From Paradesertivirga superstes (lineage in GTDB: Bacteria; Bacteroidota; Bacteroidia; Sphingobacteriales; Sphingobacteriaceae): a DNA stretch of 64,000 bases. This document shows, piece by piece, positions 7,316 to 16,371 of this stretch. The notes beneath the pieces were generated by a model. It had not been told where the DNA came from. It saw only the letters and a program-made list of their open reading frames with translations, and did no database searches. The translations under genes were made by a program, and so were the position numbers. The stretch spans positions 434,001 to 498,000 of the forward strand of contig NZ_JBBJCN010000001.1 of NCBI RefSeq assembly GCF_037622515.1. The letters are read 5' to 3'. How positions within the stretch are numbered: position 1 is the stretch's first letter; each line of letters begins with the position of its first letter.

Positions 7316-9352
7316 TTATATAGATGATTCCATCTGGGCATCAATCCAGATACCATCTTCCTTAATTATATTAATTAATTCGTCGAGGGCAAATTCAGTG
7401 TTTACGCTTTTTTTAACCACCTCTTTACCCCTGTAAAGAGTAATTTTACCCGGCCCTGTACCTACATAACCATAATCTGCATCAGCCATTTCGCCCGGGC
7501 CGTTAACAATACAACCCATAATTGCAATTTTCACGCCTTTCAAATGGCTTGTCCGGCTTCTGATCAACTGGGTGGTTTCCTGCAAATCAAACAAGGTACG
7601 TCCACAGCTGGGGCATGAGATGTATTCTGTCTTCGAGATTCGTGAACGTGTTGCTTGTAAAATCCCGAATGAGGTACTTACTATAGTTTTAGCATCTATT
7701 TCAGGCGCATCTAACCATATGCCATCACCAAAGCCATCCACTAAAAGAGCTCCCACATCTGTTGCAGCATACAATTGAAACTTAGATTCTAAACTAACCT
7801 TAGAAACACTCTTAATACCTTCATCTTTAACCCTATCTGCTTCCTGGGTCTCTCTAAAATAGCTTCTTTTAATAATTACCGGCACATTAATTCCGGTTTC
7901 GCTAAGGAAAAAGAAAAACTGACGCTGATCAGCCATTCCATGCTCCTCAGAAGTTTCAAGAACAAATACAAGAGTTTTATCTGCCTGAAGGGAATTGAAC
8001 AAATCACCTTGTAAATCAAGGGTTGAAATCTGCACCAGGTTTAATGAATTGTCTTTTTGTTCGGCATTTATAAATTCACCTAATGTATATAACGGGTGAC
8101 AGTTTCGATTATCCGAAAGAGTTCTCCAGGTCGCATAATTATATAGTTGTTTTAAATTACCGGGCATAGTAAAGGAGGGTAACTTATCAGCCAAATAAAC
8201 AAAATCGACCGATTGTTCGCCCATATTGTACTTATCCAGTAATGCAGAATAAATATAACCTGCATCAGATAAAATTAGCGGATCTTTTAAATTTTCAGTT
8301 GAAATATCTAAAACAACTCTTGGCACCTGATGTCCGCCAATAAATGTATTTAACTCTGCGGAATCGCGTTTCTGAAATTGGTAAGGGTTGTATTGCCCAG
8401 GCACTGTTTCCGGCAGTCGGGCAACTTTCTTTGAACTCCCGGCTCTCTGATGATATCTGTTTGACAATGCAATTGCAACAGGAGCTTCATACTCAGGCTC
8501 TTCAGTTAAAGAAACTCTGATTGTATCTCCTAATCCGTCTTCTAGCAGCGTACCGATTCCCACAGAAGATTTTATTCGCCCATCTTCACCATCACCAGCT
8601 TCCGTAACCCCTAAATGCAGCGGATAATTCATTCCTTCATTCTGCATGGTTTCAACTAATAAGCGGTACGCCTGAACCATAACCTGGGGATTACTGGATT
8701 TCATTGAAATTACGAGATTGTAGTAATTCAAATCTTCGCACATTCGCATAAACTCCATTGCTGATTCGACCATACCGCGCGGAGTATCACCATAATAACT
8801 CATTATCCTGTCGGAAAGAGAGCCATGATTGGTTCCGATTCGCATAGCAGTTCCATATTCTTTGCAAATTTTTACTAAAGGAGTGAATTTTTGATAAATA
8901 CGTTCAAGCTCTGCCTGGTATTCTGAAGGAGTATATTCTAACTGGTCAAAACGTTTCTTATCTACATAATTCCCCGGATTGACCCGAACTTTCTCAACTA
9001 TTCTTGCCGCCACTTCTGCAGCGTTTGGTGTAAAGTGAATATCTGCAATTAAAGGAACTTCATATCCGCGAAAGCGCAGTTCCTTTTTTATTTCAGCCAG
9101 ATTATGTGCCTCTTTTATACTGGGAGCAGTAATACGAACATATTCGCAACCCGCCTCAACCATTCTGATGGTTTGCTCTACAGTACCTTTTGTATCCATG
9201 GTGTCTGTAGTTGTCATACTCTGAATACGAATTGGGTTATTACCTCCAAGAGGGATATTTCCAATTAATACTTCCCGGGTTTGAAAACGGGAATATTCTG
9301 TTAAAGAATTACAATATTTACCTTTCAGCACTACATTCGTTTCTGGAACCAT
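7316..9352 (-). CDS. ispG: 4-hydroxy-3-methylbut-2-en-1-yl diphosphate synthase, long form
   Basis: IspG (GcpE) catalyses the penultimate step of the MEP isoprenoid pathway, using a [4Fe-4S] cluster to convert ME-cPP to HMBPP. The N-terminal TIM barrel shows IRIQSMTTTDT, IADIHFTPNAA and VRVNPGNYV. The C-terminal cluster domain has CPSC at 580-583, GC at 613-614 and NGPGEMADADYGYVG from 618. At 678 residues it is far longer than the roughly 370-residue E. coli enzyme, because of an insertion between barrel and cluster domains. That three-domain form is usual in Bacteroidota, Chlamydiae and plants. ATG 9352 follows a TATTTTTG promoter closely. Confidence 0.97.
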   Translation of the reverse strand: MVPETNVVLKGKYCNSLTEYSRFQTREVLIGNIPLGGNNPIRIQSMTTTDTMDTKGTVEQTIRMVEAGCEYVRITAPSIKEAHNLAEIKKELRFRGYEVPLIADIHFTPNAAEVAARIVEKVRVNPGNYVDKKRFDQLEYTPSEYQAELERIYQKFTPLVKICKEYGTAMRIGTNHGSLSDRIMSYYGDTPRGMVESAMEFMRMCEDLNYYNLVISMKSSNPQVMVQAYRLLVETMQNEGMNYPLHLGVTEAGDGEDGRIKSSVGIGTLLEDGLGDTIRVSLTEEPEYEAPVAIALSNRYHQRAGSSKKVARLPETVPGQYNPYQFQKRDSAELNTFIGGHQVPRVVLDISTENLKDPLILSDAGYIYSALLDKYNMGEQSVDFVYLADKLPSFTMPGNLKQLYNYATWRTLSDNRNCHPLYTLGEFINAEQKDNSLNLVQISTLDLQGDLFNSLQADKTLVFVLETSEEHGMADQRQFFFFLSETGINVPVIIKRSYFRETQEADRVKDEGIKSVSKVSLESKFQLYAATDVGALLVDGFGDGIWLDAPEIDAKTIVSTSFGILQATRSRISKTEYISCPSCGRTLFDLQETTQLIRSRTSHLKGVKIAIMGCIVNGPGEMADADYGYVGTGPGKITLYRGKEVVKKSVNTEFALDELINIIKEDGIWIDAQMESSI

Positions 9353-9369
9353 GGATTTATTATCTTTTA

Positions 9370-9377
9370 CAAAAATA
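9370..9377 (-). promoter_or_regulatory. -7 promoter element for ispG
   Basis: On the minus strand this reads TATTTTTG, matching TAnnTTTG, 18 nt upstream of the ispG ATG at 9352. The leader would be only about a dozen bases. Confidence 0.5.
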
Positions 9378-9453
9378 AGAAAAACAGGTTAACAATAAAC
9401 TCTTAATGCTTTAAACACTCAACAGAACACCAGCTTCTCTTCTGCATCAGAAG

Positions 9454-11367
9454 CTAGATACTTTCCGTCACCGGAGTTTCTACTTTTATGCTTTCTAAAG
9501 GATGGATCTGATCTACATAATCCTGAATACTGCCATCGGCAAGGCAAACTTCTATAATTTTTCTTCCAAGAGGATGAAGGTCGGGAACCAGGTATTGCTC
9601 AAGTTCCTTTTTAAAGAAGCTTGTTAAAATTTCGGCACCCGCATCATAGCCTTCCAGCCCGTTATCCTTTTGCAGATCAACCTGTAAAAAGTGCTTAGGA
9701 ATGGTTTGTCCATCGATTTTCAAAGACTCTGGAGAATAACCCAGTAAAGCACATCGGGAAGCGGCAAGCGGTTCTTTCTTAAAATTAACATTTCCTCTTC
9801 TTGATAAATATTCACGGGCAATCCATTGTCCGCTAAACCCTACTTCGTAAGCTCCTATATTCTGGTTGGGGATGAGGATATATCGCGTAAGCGGGGTGTT
9901 CAAAATCTGCTCGAGCAACAAGTTGGCCTGATCTACCCTTAAACCTGTTGCAAATGGCCAGTATGATCCTACACCTTCACTAACCATTCCTTTGCCAGTG
10001 CTGATTACGCTCGGATTTGCATGACCGCGGGGCGCAACCAATCTCCAGAGCCAGGCCAATGCTGGCGGTAAAATGTGAAATATCCCGATTATACCATAAG
10101 TAGGATTTTCACGGGTGCATGGCGGGGTTCTTATTCCAAAGCTGCGAATATCTACTTCAACCGGCTCATCTATAGTGTTGGGAACATGCCGGCGAGGTAA
10201 AACAACCCTGGGGTTAGGACAAGGTTTACCCGGGGCGTCCATTGTAGGTTCCCATATTAAACAGGTAGCTTCCGGCTTCCCATCAATACTCAAAAAGAGC
10301 AAAGGCTCTTTTGGATGAATAGTTGCCCGTTCGATATCTGAATCGGTTCCGTATTTCGTGATATGATTTATCCTTAAGAACCAGCCGTACTCCGCATCTT
10401 TCACCACTAATTTTTTTCCGTTTTGAAGTGCCGGAAGAGCAAGCGCCATATCATCGGTAACAGGTTGAAGTTCTGACTCCTCTTTAATTTCAAGGTAATA
10501 TTTCTCTTTACTTTTAATATTGGTACCTAATAGTAAGCGGCCATCAAGTTCGCGATGAGAGGCGCAAGTCATTTCGCTTTTACCTCCCCCACTGGCTCCT
10601 TCGTGCATAATTACAAAATCATTTTCATAAGGTGTTGTTACCTTAACGGCGGATGCATGTAAGGTTGTCCATCCTTCTTCTTCTCCAATATTCAGCAACA
10701 CTCCATATACCCCTTTTTTAGCGCTTGGACCAGGATAGAGATTGTAGGCAAACATTTCATGCATCTTTTCGAGCCTGTTATGTACCACAACCTGCTTTCC
10801 GTTAAAATGTGTATGTCTGAACGGTGGTGCAACATAAATTACAGCACGTGGCTTAAATGCCTGAGGAATTTTACTTCTGGGAATAAAACCTTGTAAATCG
10901 GCCATGCAGGTAGCGAAGAAGCCTGCGTTGCCGGGTGCTACTAACAAGGAGGGATATCCATCATCGCCACCCGACATAAAAGGCACCAGAATCAATTCAT
11001 CCTGTTCAGAAAGCCATTGAAAAGACTGTGCTCGTAAATCATCAAACTCTGCACCATAACGATCTTTGAATGTAGGCTTATCTGTTGGTCTGTGATCAGC
11101 TATTACCATACAATCCGGATCACGACGGCGTAAATACGGATCAGTATAATTTACAGACACTCCATTTCTGCATCTTACAACTGTTGCTTCTACAATTTTC
11201 CCATGACCCGGTGTGTTATAAGAAACTTCAAATACATTATCTACCATCCGCCCGAATGAAAGATCTATTAAATCTTCACGGCTTTCCGCTAAAATGACCT
11301 CTTTAGTTTCCAGGATATTTTGTAACTCTTTAGGCAGGATGAACTTTTTAAAAAGTGATTTTTCCAT
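9454..11367 (-). CDS. DUF4914-like protein with PEPCK-type P-loop
   Basis: This large cytoplasmic protein (637 residues) has no signal peptide or membrane segment. I take it for the DUF4914 family of unknown function. The clearest feature is a phosphate-binding loop, GASGGGKSEM at 257-266, which resembles the kinase-1 motif of ATP-dependent phosphoenolpyruvate carboxykinase (G-x-S-G-x-G-K-T). Around it are conserved-looking segments such as PGHGKIVEATVVRCRNG (53-69) and HASAVKVTTPYENDFVIMHE. A nucleotide-dependent enzyme related to PEPCK or HPr-kinase folds is a reasonable inference, but substrate and pathway are unknown. It stands alone between ispG and the divergent exporter pair. Confidence 0.7.
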   Translation of the reverse strand: MEKSLFKKFILPKELQNILETKEVILAESREDLIDLSFGRMVDNVFEVSYNTPGHGKIVEATVVRCRNGVSVNYTDPYLRRRDPDCMVIADHRPTDKPTFKDRYGAEFDDLRAQSFQWLSEQDELILVPFMSGGDDGYPSLLVAPGNAGFFATCMADLQGFIPRSKIPQAFKPRAVIYVAPPFRHTHFNGKQVVVHNRLEKMHEMFAYNLYPGPSAKKGVYGVLLNIGEEEGWTTLHASAVKVTTPYENDFVIMHEGASGGGKSEMTCASHRELDGRLLLGTNIKSKEKYYLEIKEESELQPVTDDMALALPALQNGKKLVVKDAEYGWFLRINHITKYGTDSDIERATIHPKEPLLFLSIDGKPEATCLIWEPTMDAPGKPCPNPRVVLPRRHVPNTIDEPVEVDIRSFGIRTPPCTRENPTYGIIGIFHILPPALAWLWRLVAPRGHANPSVISTGKGMVSEGVGSYWPFATGLRVDQANLLLEQILNTPLTRYILIPNQNIGAYEVGFSGQWIAREYLSRRGNVNFKKEPLAASRCALLGYSPESLKIDGQTIPKHFLQVDLQKDNGLEGYDAGAEILTSFFKKELEQYLVPDLHPLGRKIIEVCLADGSIQDYVDQIHPLESIKVETPVTESI

Positions 11368-11764
11368 TTTTTATGATAATTGTATGGCCTCCAATACTTA
11401 AAAACATCTGAATCTGAGGCTTTTGTTAAATTCATCAATTGTAGCCAAATTGTTCTCATTAGGAAATGATCTTCATCAGTTTAGAACCATATGTTGAATA
11501 ATTACCAAATTGATAAACCATGCACAGAAATCAGGTCCAATTTTAATAAAACATTAATTATTCGCCATTAAATAACGCCATTGTCATCGAGGACTTCTCA
11601 AAATCCAGAAATCTAACGATCTTGAAGTCATCAATTCATATTTTCACATCCATTAGCTCTGGGTTTAATTCAAAAAATTAGTTTTTTTAACTTTAGAAAA
11701 AGATGACGCAGGTTTGCATTAGAATAGATGCCAGTCCTTAGCTTTGTGCTGAAACGAAAAAACA
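11368..11764. other. Intergenic region between divergent genes (397 bp)
   Basis: No coding frame with sensible codon use is seen. It must hold the promoters of the DUF4914-like gene (none recognised) and of the exporter pair (TAGCTTTG at 11739). No repeat or strong hairpin was noticed. Confidence 0.5.
11739..11746 (+). promoter_or_regulatory. -7 promoter element for the ThrE-type exporter genes
   Basis: TAGCTTTG matches TAnnTTTG. A TTTG that could serve as the -33 element is at 11713-11716, 22 nt upstream. The ATG follows at 11765. Confidence 0.6.
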
Positions 11765-12538
11765 ATGGTTACAGAAGCCAAAAGCAATGAAATAAAGAAA
11801 CTTGGCTCTACATTACTTGATATTGCCGCTTTACTTATGGTATCCGGAGCCAGTACCGGAAGAATTCGAAATACCATTAACAGAATTTCGGAATCGTTTG
11901 GGTATAATGCTGAAATGCTTATATCTCAACGTACTATCATGCTTAAAATTTATGATGATAATGCCGACCACTTTTACAACAGCCTTAAACGAACTTCGGC
12001 ACATGGGGTAAATTTCACCATACTATCAGGTATAAGCCGAATGAGCTGGCAGGTTGTAGAGCAGAAATGGACTATAAAGCAAATCGATCAAGAATTAAAA
12101 CGCTTAACAGCACTACCCCATTATCCAAGATTGCTGGTATTAATGCTTGTTGGACTGGCTGGAGCAGCATTTTGCAGATTGGCCGGTGGGGAAACTCTTG
12201 ATATGCTTATGGTTTTTATTGGCTCATTTACCGGATTATTTATCAGACAGGAAGCCGTTAAAATGCAGTTCAATCCTTACCTGTGCGTATGCTTTGCAGC
12301 TCTTAGCTCCTCCTTAATAGCCGGTATCCCGCTTAAATTCGGCAGCGGAATTACACACGAACATGCCTTTGCTACTTCTGTTCTTTTTTTAATTCCCGGG
12401 GTGCCTCTTATTAATTCATTTTCGGATATTATTGACGGAAACCTGCAAAACGGCCTTATTCGCGGATTGAACGGATTTATCATATCGTTTTCAATTGCCT
12501 TAGGCTTATTAACTTCAATGTTTATTTATCAATTCTAA
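11765..12538 (+). CDS. Threonine/serine exporter family protein, ThrE/YjjP part
   Basis: This 257-residue protein starts with a soluble part (STLLDIAALLMVSGASTGRI, typical of the DUF1212/ThrE N-domain, then a HGVNFTILSGISRM region). About five hydrophobic segments follow from residue 120 to the end. In E. coli the two-gene YjjP-YjjB pair exports succinate, and the one-piece ThrE of Corynebacterium exports threonine. Here the second half is the next gene, 1 nt away, so the two chains should form one inner-membrane transporter. Substrate cannot be read from sequence. Confidence 0.88.
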   Translation: MVTEAKSNEIKKLGSTLLDIAALLMVSGASTGRIRNTINRISESFGYNAEMLISQRTIMLKIYDDNADHFYNSLKRTSAHGVNFTILSGISRMSWQVVEQKWTIKQIDQELKRLTALPHYPRLLVLMLVGLAGAAFCRLAGGETLDMLMVFIGSFTGLFIRQEAVKMQFNPYLCVCFAALSSSLIAGIPLKFGSGITHEHAFATSVLFLIPGVPLINSFSDIIDGNLQNGLIRGLNGFIISFSIALGLLTSMFIYQF

Positions 12539-12539
12539 A

Positions 12540-13028
12540 ATGGAATGGCTGATTTTATTAGAAAAGGGATTGTGGTTTGGATTAGCCGCCGTTGGTTTTG
12601 CTATTTTATTTAATGTTCCATCGAGAACACTTATCCCGGTCTTTATATTGGGTGCATTGGGTGGCTTAACTAAAGTAACTCTCTTACAATTTGAACTTAA
12701 TGTAATTATATCATCATTGGCAGGGGCTACTCTGATTGGATCTTTAAGTATTCCATTTGCCCATAACAGACATGCCCCTCCTCCTATTTTCGCAATTCCG
12801 GCTGTTATTCCGATGGTACCGGGTATTTTTGCGTATCGTATGATGCTTGGTCTCATAAATCTGGCAGGCACCATAAATCCTGAAAGTTATACCCGGATAT
12901 TGTCAGAAACAATTAATAACGGGCTAAAAGTTATGCTAATTCTGATGAGTCTTGCAGGCGGGGTTGCTATTCCAATGCTAATTACCCGGAAAGATTCTGC
13001 GAAGAATATGAGGTTTAGAAAAAGGTAG
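12540..13028 (+). CDS. Threonine/serine exporter family protein, ThrE_2/YjjB part (DUF3815)
   Basis: This 162-residue integral membrane protein has four to five hydrophobic segments and the family phrases ATLIGSLSIPFAHNRHAPP and IPAVIPMVPGIFAYRMM. It corresponds to YjjB, the partner of YjjP, and its ATG lies 1 nt after the stop of that partner, so translation is probably coupled. The gene pair ends near a strong hairpin at 13051-13078 shared with the convergent aldolase gene. Confidence 0.88.
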   Translation: MEWLILLEKGLWFGLAAVGFAILFNVPSRTLIPVFILGALGGLTKVTLLQFELNVIISSLAGATLIGSLSIPFAHNRHAPPPIFAIPAVIPMVPGIFAYRMMLGLINLAGTINPESYTRILSETINNGLKVMLILMSLAGGVAIPMLITRKDSAKNMRFRKR

Positions 13029-13050
13029 TGGATTTCGTAAGCAATGAATC

Positions 13051-13078
13051 AAAAAAGGCCGGTTTTGAAAACCGGCCC
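13051..13078. terminator. Hairpin terminator between convergent yjjB-like and aldolase genes
   Basis: GGCCGGTTTT (13058-13067) and AAAACCGGCC (13069-13078) form a strong GC-rich hairpin. On the minus strand it is followed by a T6 run (plus-strand A run 13052-13057), so it terminates the aldolase transcript and may also stop plus-strand transcription. Confidence 0.8.
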
Positions 13079-13102
13079 TGGATTTATAATAAAACTAATG
13101 AT

Positions 13103-14404
13103 TTAATCTTTTATAAATGCATGACGCAGTTCTTCCACCTGTTCATTGCTAATCGGAACCAGATTACCTATTGAAGCGCAAAGCACCAAAGACTTCGCAC
13201 TGAATTCTGCCACTTCCAGATAATCAAAGGTTTGCAATAGCTGGTCTCCTGTAATCAAAACACAGGTATTTTGAATAATTACCGCAGGATTGTGTTTCGC
13301 TACCAGATCTGCAATAATGGTTTCTCCTTTAAAATGACTTCCAAATTCCAGGGAGCTTACATCTTGTAAAAAAATCCAGCTCTCCGGTATAGTACGAACA
13401 TTAAAAGGAGCTCCGGTTACCGCAAATGCCATCAGATAGGGCGATTGAGTGAGAATTATAGAATTTATTTCCGGATGCCTCTGATAAATCTCCTGATGCA
13501 AATAGGTTGTCCGGCTCGGAATTTTACCTGGCTCGCGTTTACCATCTTTTATCTGCACGATATCTTCAATTCTTAAATCCCATCGAGGCACATCTGTAGG
13601 AGTAATAAGAAAATCGTTCCCCTTCCAACGGGTTGAAACCGTTCCATAAGAACTGATCATTAGTCCTTGCGTACATGCCCTGTGAACAATATTACAGATT
13701 TCAAGCCTTTTTTCTCTTTCTTCAGATGAATAGTTTACATCAGCCATCTCGGGTAAAGGTTCCGGCACCTGGGATTCGAAGGCATCGATTTGCTCAAAGC
13801 TCAGATACTGGGGTTTTCCAACGGCATTGCCATACAAAATAGTTCGCGCACACAATTCCAGAGTTTCAAAACGTTCGAAGGCATCCATAAGATCCGAACC
13901 TCCAACAACGGTACCATGATTTTCCATAATCACGGCTTTAAATCCTTTAGTAAATTCTGTTGCTATTTTAGCACCCAGGGCCTGGCTGCCCGGAAGCTCA
14001 TACTCGGCATAGCCAACTGGACCGCATACCCGGCTGGCCTGCGTGATAATATTTGTATTTGGTGTTGTACGAACAATACTGAATGATACTAATGCTGGAG
14101 GATGAGCGTGAATAATAGCCCTGATATCCGGTCGAATCTCATATATTGCTTTATGAAAAGGGAACTCAGATGAAGGTTTATGACATCCCTCAATCCCCCC
14201 TTCTTTCTTTACACAAACGATATCGGCTGGTGTTAGCATTCCTTTATCTACAGCAGAAGGCGAAATCCAGATGTCGCCATTATCGTCAATAATCGAAATA
14301 TTTCCTCCGGATGTTGTTGTTAAACCTCTTCTATATATTCGGCCCATTACAAGAGCTATCTGATCTCTTGGATGCATTAAGCGGGTATTTAGAATCTCGT
14401 TCAT
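13103..14404 (-). CDS. Tandem class II aldolase/adducin protein with degenerate second domain
   Basis: The 433-residue product is a duplication of the class II aldolase fold (L-fuculose-phosphate aldolase/adducin family). The first half keeps the metal and active-site residues: SGGNIS at 32-37, SSE at 78-80, HAHPP with His99 and His101, and ENHG with His163. The second half (from about 228) follows the same layout but has SYGTVS at 252-257, TQSP (319-322) where the zinc histidines should be, and QNTC (378-381) in place of ENHG, so it has probably lost catalysis. The active half may act on a sugar phosphate; substrate is unknown. An FNR-type box at 14479-14490 lies upstream, but its relation to this promoter is unclear. 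Confidence 0.85.
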   Translation of the reverse strand: MNEILNTRLMHPRDQIALVMGRIYRRGLTTTSGGNISIIDDNGDIWISPSAVDKGMLTPADIVCVKKEGGIEGCHKPSSEFPFHKAIYEIRPDIRAIIHAHPPALVSFSIVRTTPNTNIITQASRVCGPVGYAEYELPGSQALGAKIATEFTKGFKAVIMENHGTVVGGSDLMDAFERFETLELCARTILYGNAVGKPQYLSFEQIDAFESQVPEPLPEMADVNYSSEEREKRLEICNIVHRACTQGLMISSYGTVSTRWKGNDFLITPTDVPRWDLRIEDIVQIKDGKREPGKIPSRTTYLHQEIYQRHPEINSIILTQSPYLMAFAVTGAPFNVRTIPESWIFLQDVSSLEFGSHFKGETIIADLVAKHNPAVIIQNTCVLITGDQLLQTFDYLEVAEFSAKSLVLCASIGNLVPISNEQVEELRHAFIKD

Positions 14405-14478
14405 AGTTTCTTGTTTTTAATTAAAACGCCTTTCGGTTTCCTAATAGCAAAGGATGCAAATATTATAAGACGGACAAA

Positions 14479-14490
14479 TGATTACCATCA
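14479..14490. promoter_or_regulatory. FNR/FixK-type operator box (TGAT-N4-ATCA), site 1
   Basis: TGATTACCATCA is a perfect copy of the palindromic FNR/FixK core, extended to ATGAT/ATCAT. It lies between the divergent aldolase gene (ATG 14404) and the helical protein gene (ATG 14671). No -7 element at the class I distance was found on either side of this copy. Confidence 0.6.
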
Positions 14491-14577
14491 TGTTAAAAAA
14501 TAATTTATATTAAAAGAAAATCATTATGCTGATTAAGAGAAGGCAATACAAAACTAAGCTACATGTTATTTCACTCG

Positions 14578-14589
14578 TGATAAACATCA
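14578..14589. promoter_or_regulatory. FNR/FixK-type operator box, site 2
   Basis: TGATAAACATCA, flanked G and C, sits upstream of the gene at 14671. A weak -7-like TAATTTCA begins at 14635, exactly 51.5 nt from the box centre. That is the same spacing seen at three other promoters of this island, although the element matches the consensus poorly. Confidence 0.6.
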
Positions 14590-14670
14590 CATTTTTTCAT
14601 AACCCATATCATCACTAAACCCGCTGAAATGAAATAATTTCACCTCTTTAAATCGTTGTCAGTAACATCT

Positions 14671-15111
14671 ATGGAAACAAAAATGTCTTCATCTTCTGGT
14701 TTTTCGCACAGATACAGTACTGAAGAATTATATGTTTTGACCAGACACTGGGTTTCAGATATTAGTTTCTTTGAAAAGGAAATACAGTTCTTTCAATTCA
14801 TGATTGAAAAATCCTGTATGCCGGTAATGCTAATTGTACAGCCGGTTTCTTTCGATAGTATTAGTAATGATTTACAAGATTTACAAAAGCGAAAAGAATT
14901 ACTTAAAGATAATATTATCACCCAGCAAAATAAATTAAGTGTGATATTAGATGAATACCATGCAGATGAACAAGATTCATTTAACTTAGTACAATCAAAA
15001 CTCGAAGCTGAATTCTTTGACTTTATAAAAACTTTCAGAAATATTAAACTGAAATTATTTGAGTCATGCCAAAAATATAAAGAGAATCCGGCCCAGTCAT
15101 TGCACAACTAA
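14671..15111 (+). CDS. Helical protein of unknown function, paralogue of 19653-20084
   Basis: I start at ATG 14671 (146 residues); an in-frame TTG at 14656 is less likely. The protein is almost entirely predicted helix, with no signal or membrane segment. It resembles the product of 19653-20084 end to end: ELYVLTRHWVSDISFF here against ELYLISKHWISDLEFF there, and SKLEAEFFDFIKTFRNIK against SHLECEIDSLLQTFKSVK. The shared H-W-x-S-D-x-x-F-F motif near the N-terminus is its best signature. Both paralogues have FNR-type boxes upstream. Function is unknown; I recognise no named domain. A four-helix bundle is possible. Confidence 0.8.
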   Translation: METKMSSSSGFSHRYSTEELYVLTRHWVSDISFFEKEIQFFQFMIEKSCMPVMLIVQPVSFDSISNDLQDLQKRKELLKDNIITQQNKLSVILDEYHADEQDSFNLVQSKLEAEFFDFIKTFRNIKLKLFESCQKYKENPAQSLHN

Positions 15112-15122
15112 ACTTATTAACT

Positions 15123-15530
15123 ATGAAGAGAATTCTCTATTCAGGCCTGATAGCTGGCATAAGTTTGTTTATTATCAGTTATGGAGGTCTGTTACTTGCT
15201 ATACGGTTTGTTCCCGAACTTTTTGTAGTTTATAACAATCCCTTGTTTAATTCTGACGGAAGCAGAGATATTTTATTTTATCTCCATGCCTTCATAATTA
15301 GTTTTGCCTTATCATGGTTTTGGGATCGTTTTAAAACTCTTTTCAATGGCCCGGGTATACTCAGAGGGTTAGAGTTTGGCTTTGTATATGCAATTGTAGC
15401 TTTGCTTCCTGTGATGTGGATAACATTCAGCTCTTTGGATATTACCATTGCAATGGTTTTAAGCTGGTTTATTTATGGCTTTGTCCAGGCTGTTGTAGCA
15501 GGAATAATTTTTGCGAAAATAAATCCTTAA
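15123..15530 (+). CDS. Small four-helix integral membrane protein of unknown function
   Basis: This 135-residue protein has four clear hydrophobic segments (about residues 5-27, 52-67, 85-105 and 108-131) and the charged loop WDRFKTLFNGPGI between the second and third. It starts 11 nt after the helical-protein gene and is probably co-transcribed with it, which would place it under the same FNR-type box. I recognise no family. Context suggests a membrane partner in the low-oxygen response, but that is only inference. Confidence 0.75.
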   Translation: MKRILYSGLIAGISLFIISYGGLLLAIRFVPELFVVYNNPLFNSDGSRDILFYLHAFIISFALSWFWDRFKTLFNGPGILRGLEFGFVYAIVALLPVMWITFSSLDITIAMVLSWFIYGFVQAVVAGIIFAKINP

Positions 15531-15695
15531 TTTTTTTTTCTGACCCAAGCAACCCTGATCTCTTAATCTTATGGGAATTAGAATATGTAACGGGATGTGC
15601 CGAAGTCCACATTAACGATTACAAATAGTTTGGCATGAATGAAATCCTGAAGGGAACGCAATACTGGTAAAAAGCTCTAATGTCGTAGATCTATA

Positions 15696-16301
15696 TTAAT
15701 CTATAACTTTCATTCTCAGATTAAACACCACACTTAATTCATTATTGGTTTTAATCATGCCTCCTATTTTTCGTGGGGGTATAATATTAAAATCAGAAAA
15801 GTTTACTTTCCTGGTTCCTATAAGGTTGATTACATTTTCACCTGAGGACAGAAACTTATAATCAACCTCTAACCTTCGTGTTACTCCGGCTAGTTCGATG
15901 GTTACCAAACCTTTTATAAGTTCTTGTCTGGCCCCCAGATCAGGGTATTTATTTAAACTCAGAAACCTGATGGTGAGCTTCGGAAACTCTTTGGCTTTTA
16001 AGGTTTTTCGCAGATCACTGGTCATAATCGGATGATGGCAATCAAAATTCTGCACATCCAGCTTTAAGAAACCGCTTATTTTTAAGGTCCCCTTACCTGC
16101 ATATCTGGAAAGAGATAACGTATCAGGCTGTGCGTAATTGACTATCGCGCAATTAAATTTATTCACATTAGTACTTCCATCAACTTTCAAAGAGCCACCC
16201 TTCATAATAACCCATTGGGTTACCTGAGGCTTATTCATTTGATTACTAAAGCCAGTAACCAAAATAAGCATTATAAGAAGTAATGGTTTATGAAGAAGCA
16301 T
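15696..16301 (-). CDS. YceI family protein (first of three)
   Basis: This 201-residue exported protein has an N-terminal hydrophobic segment (LLLIMLILVTGFS) and a lipocalin-like beta-barrel pattern. It carries VDGSTNVNKFNCAI, a diverged form of the YceI opening, and LVTIELAGVTRRLEVDYKF, corresponding to the family's L-x-I-x-G-x-T/V-K core. YceI proteins bind isoprenoid-like lipids such as polyprenols or quinones. It is the last gene of a YceI-porin-YceI set but is separated from the porin by a terminator hairpin, so its expression may be by read-through or from its own start. Confidence 0.8.
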   Translation of the reverse strand: MLLHKPLLLIMLILVTGFSNQMNKPQVTQWVIMKGGSLKVDGSTNVNKFNCAIVNYAQPDTLSLSRYAGKGTLKISGFLKLDVQNFDCHHPIMTSDLRKTLKAKEFPKLTIRFLSLNKYPDLGARQELIKGLVTIELAGVTRRLEVDYKFLSSGENVINLIGTRKVNFSDFNIIPPRKIGGMIKTNNELSVVFNLRMKVID

Positions 16302-16320
16302 ATCTAATTTCTTAATTTAC

Positions 16321-16355
16321 GCAAAAAAAGCAGGTCGATGAAATCAACCTGCTTT
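16321..16355 (-). terminator. Intrinsic terminator downstream of the porin-like gene
   Basis: AAAGCAGG...CCTGCTTT forms a 13-bp stem with one G-U pair (16327-16339 with 16343-16355), followed on the minus strand by seven T. It lies between the porin-like gene and the distal YceI gene, so it would reduce transcription of that YceI. Confidence 0.8.
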
Positions 16356-16371
16356 CTGTTCGAAATAAGTT

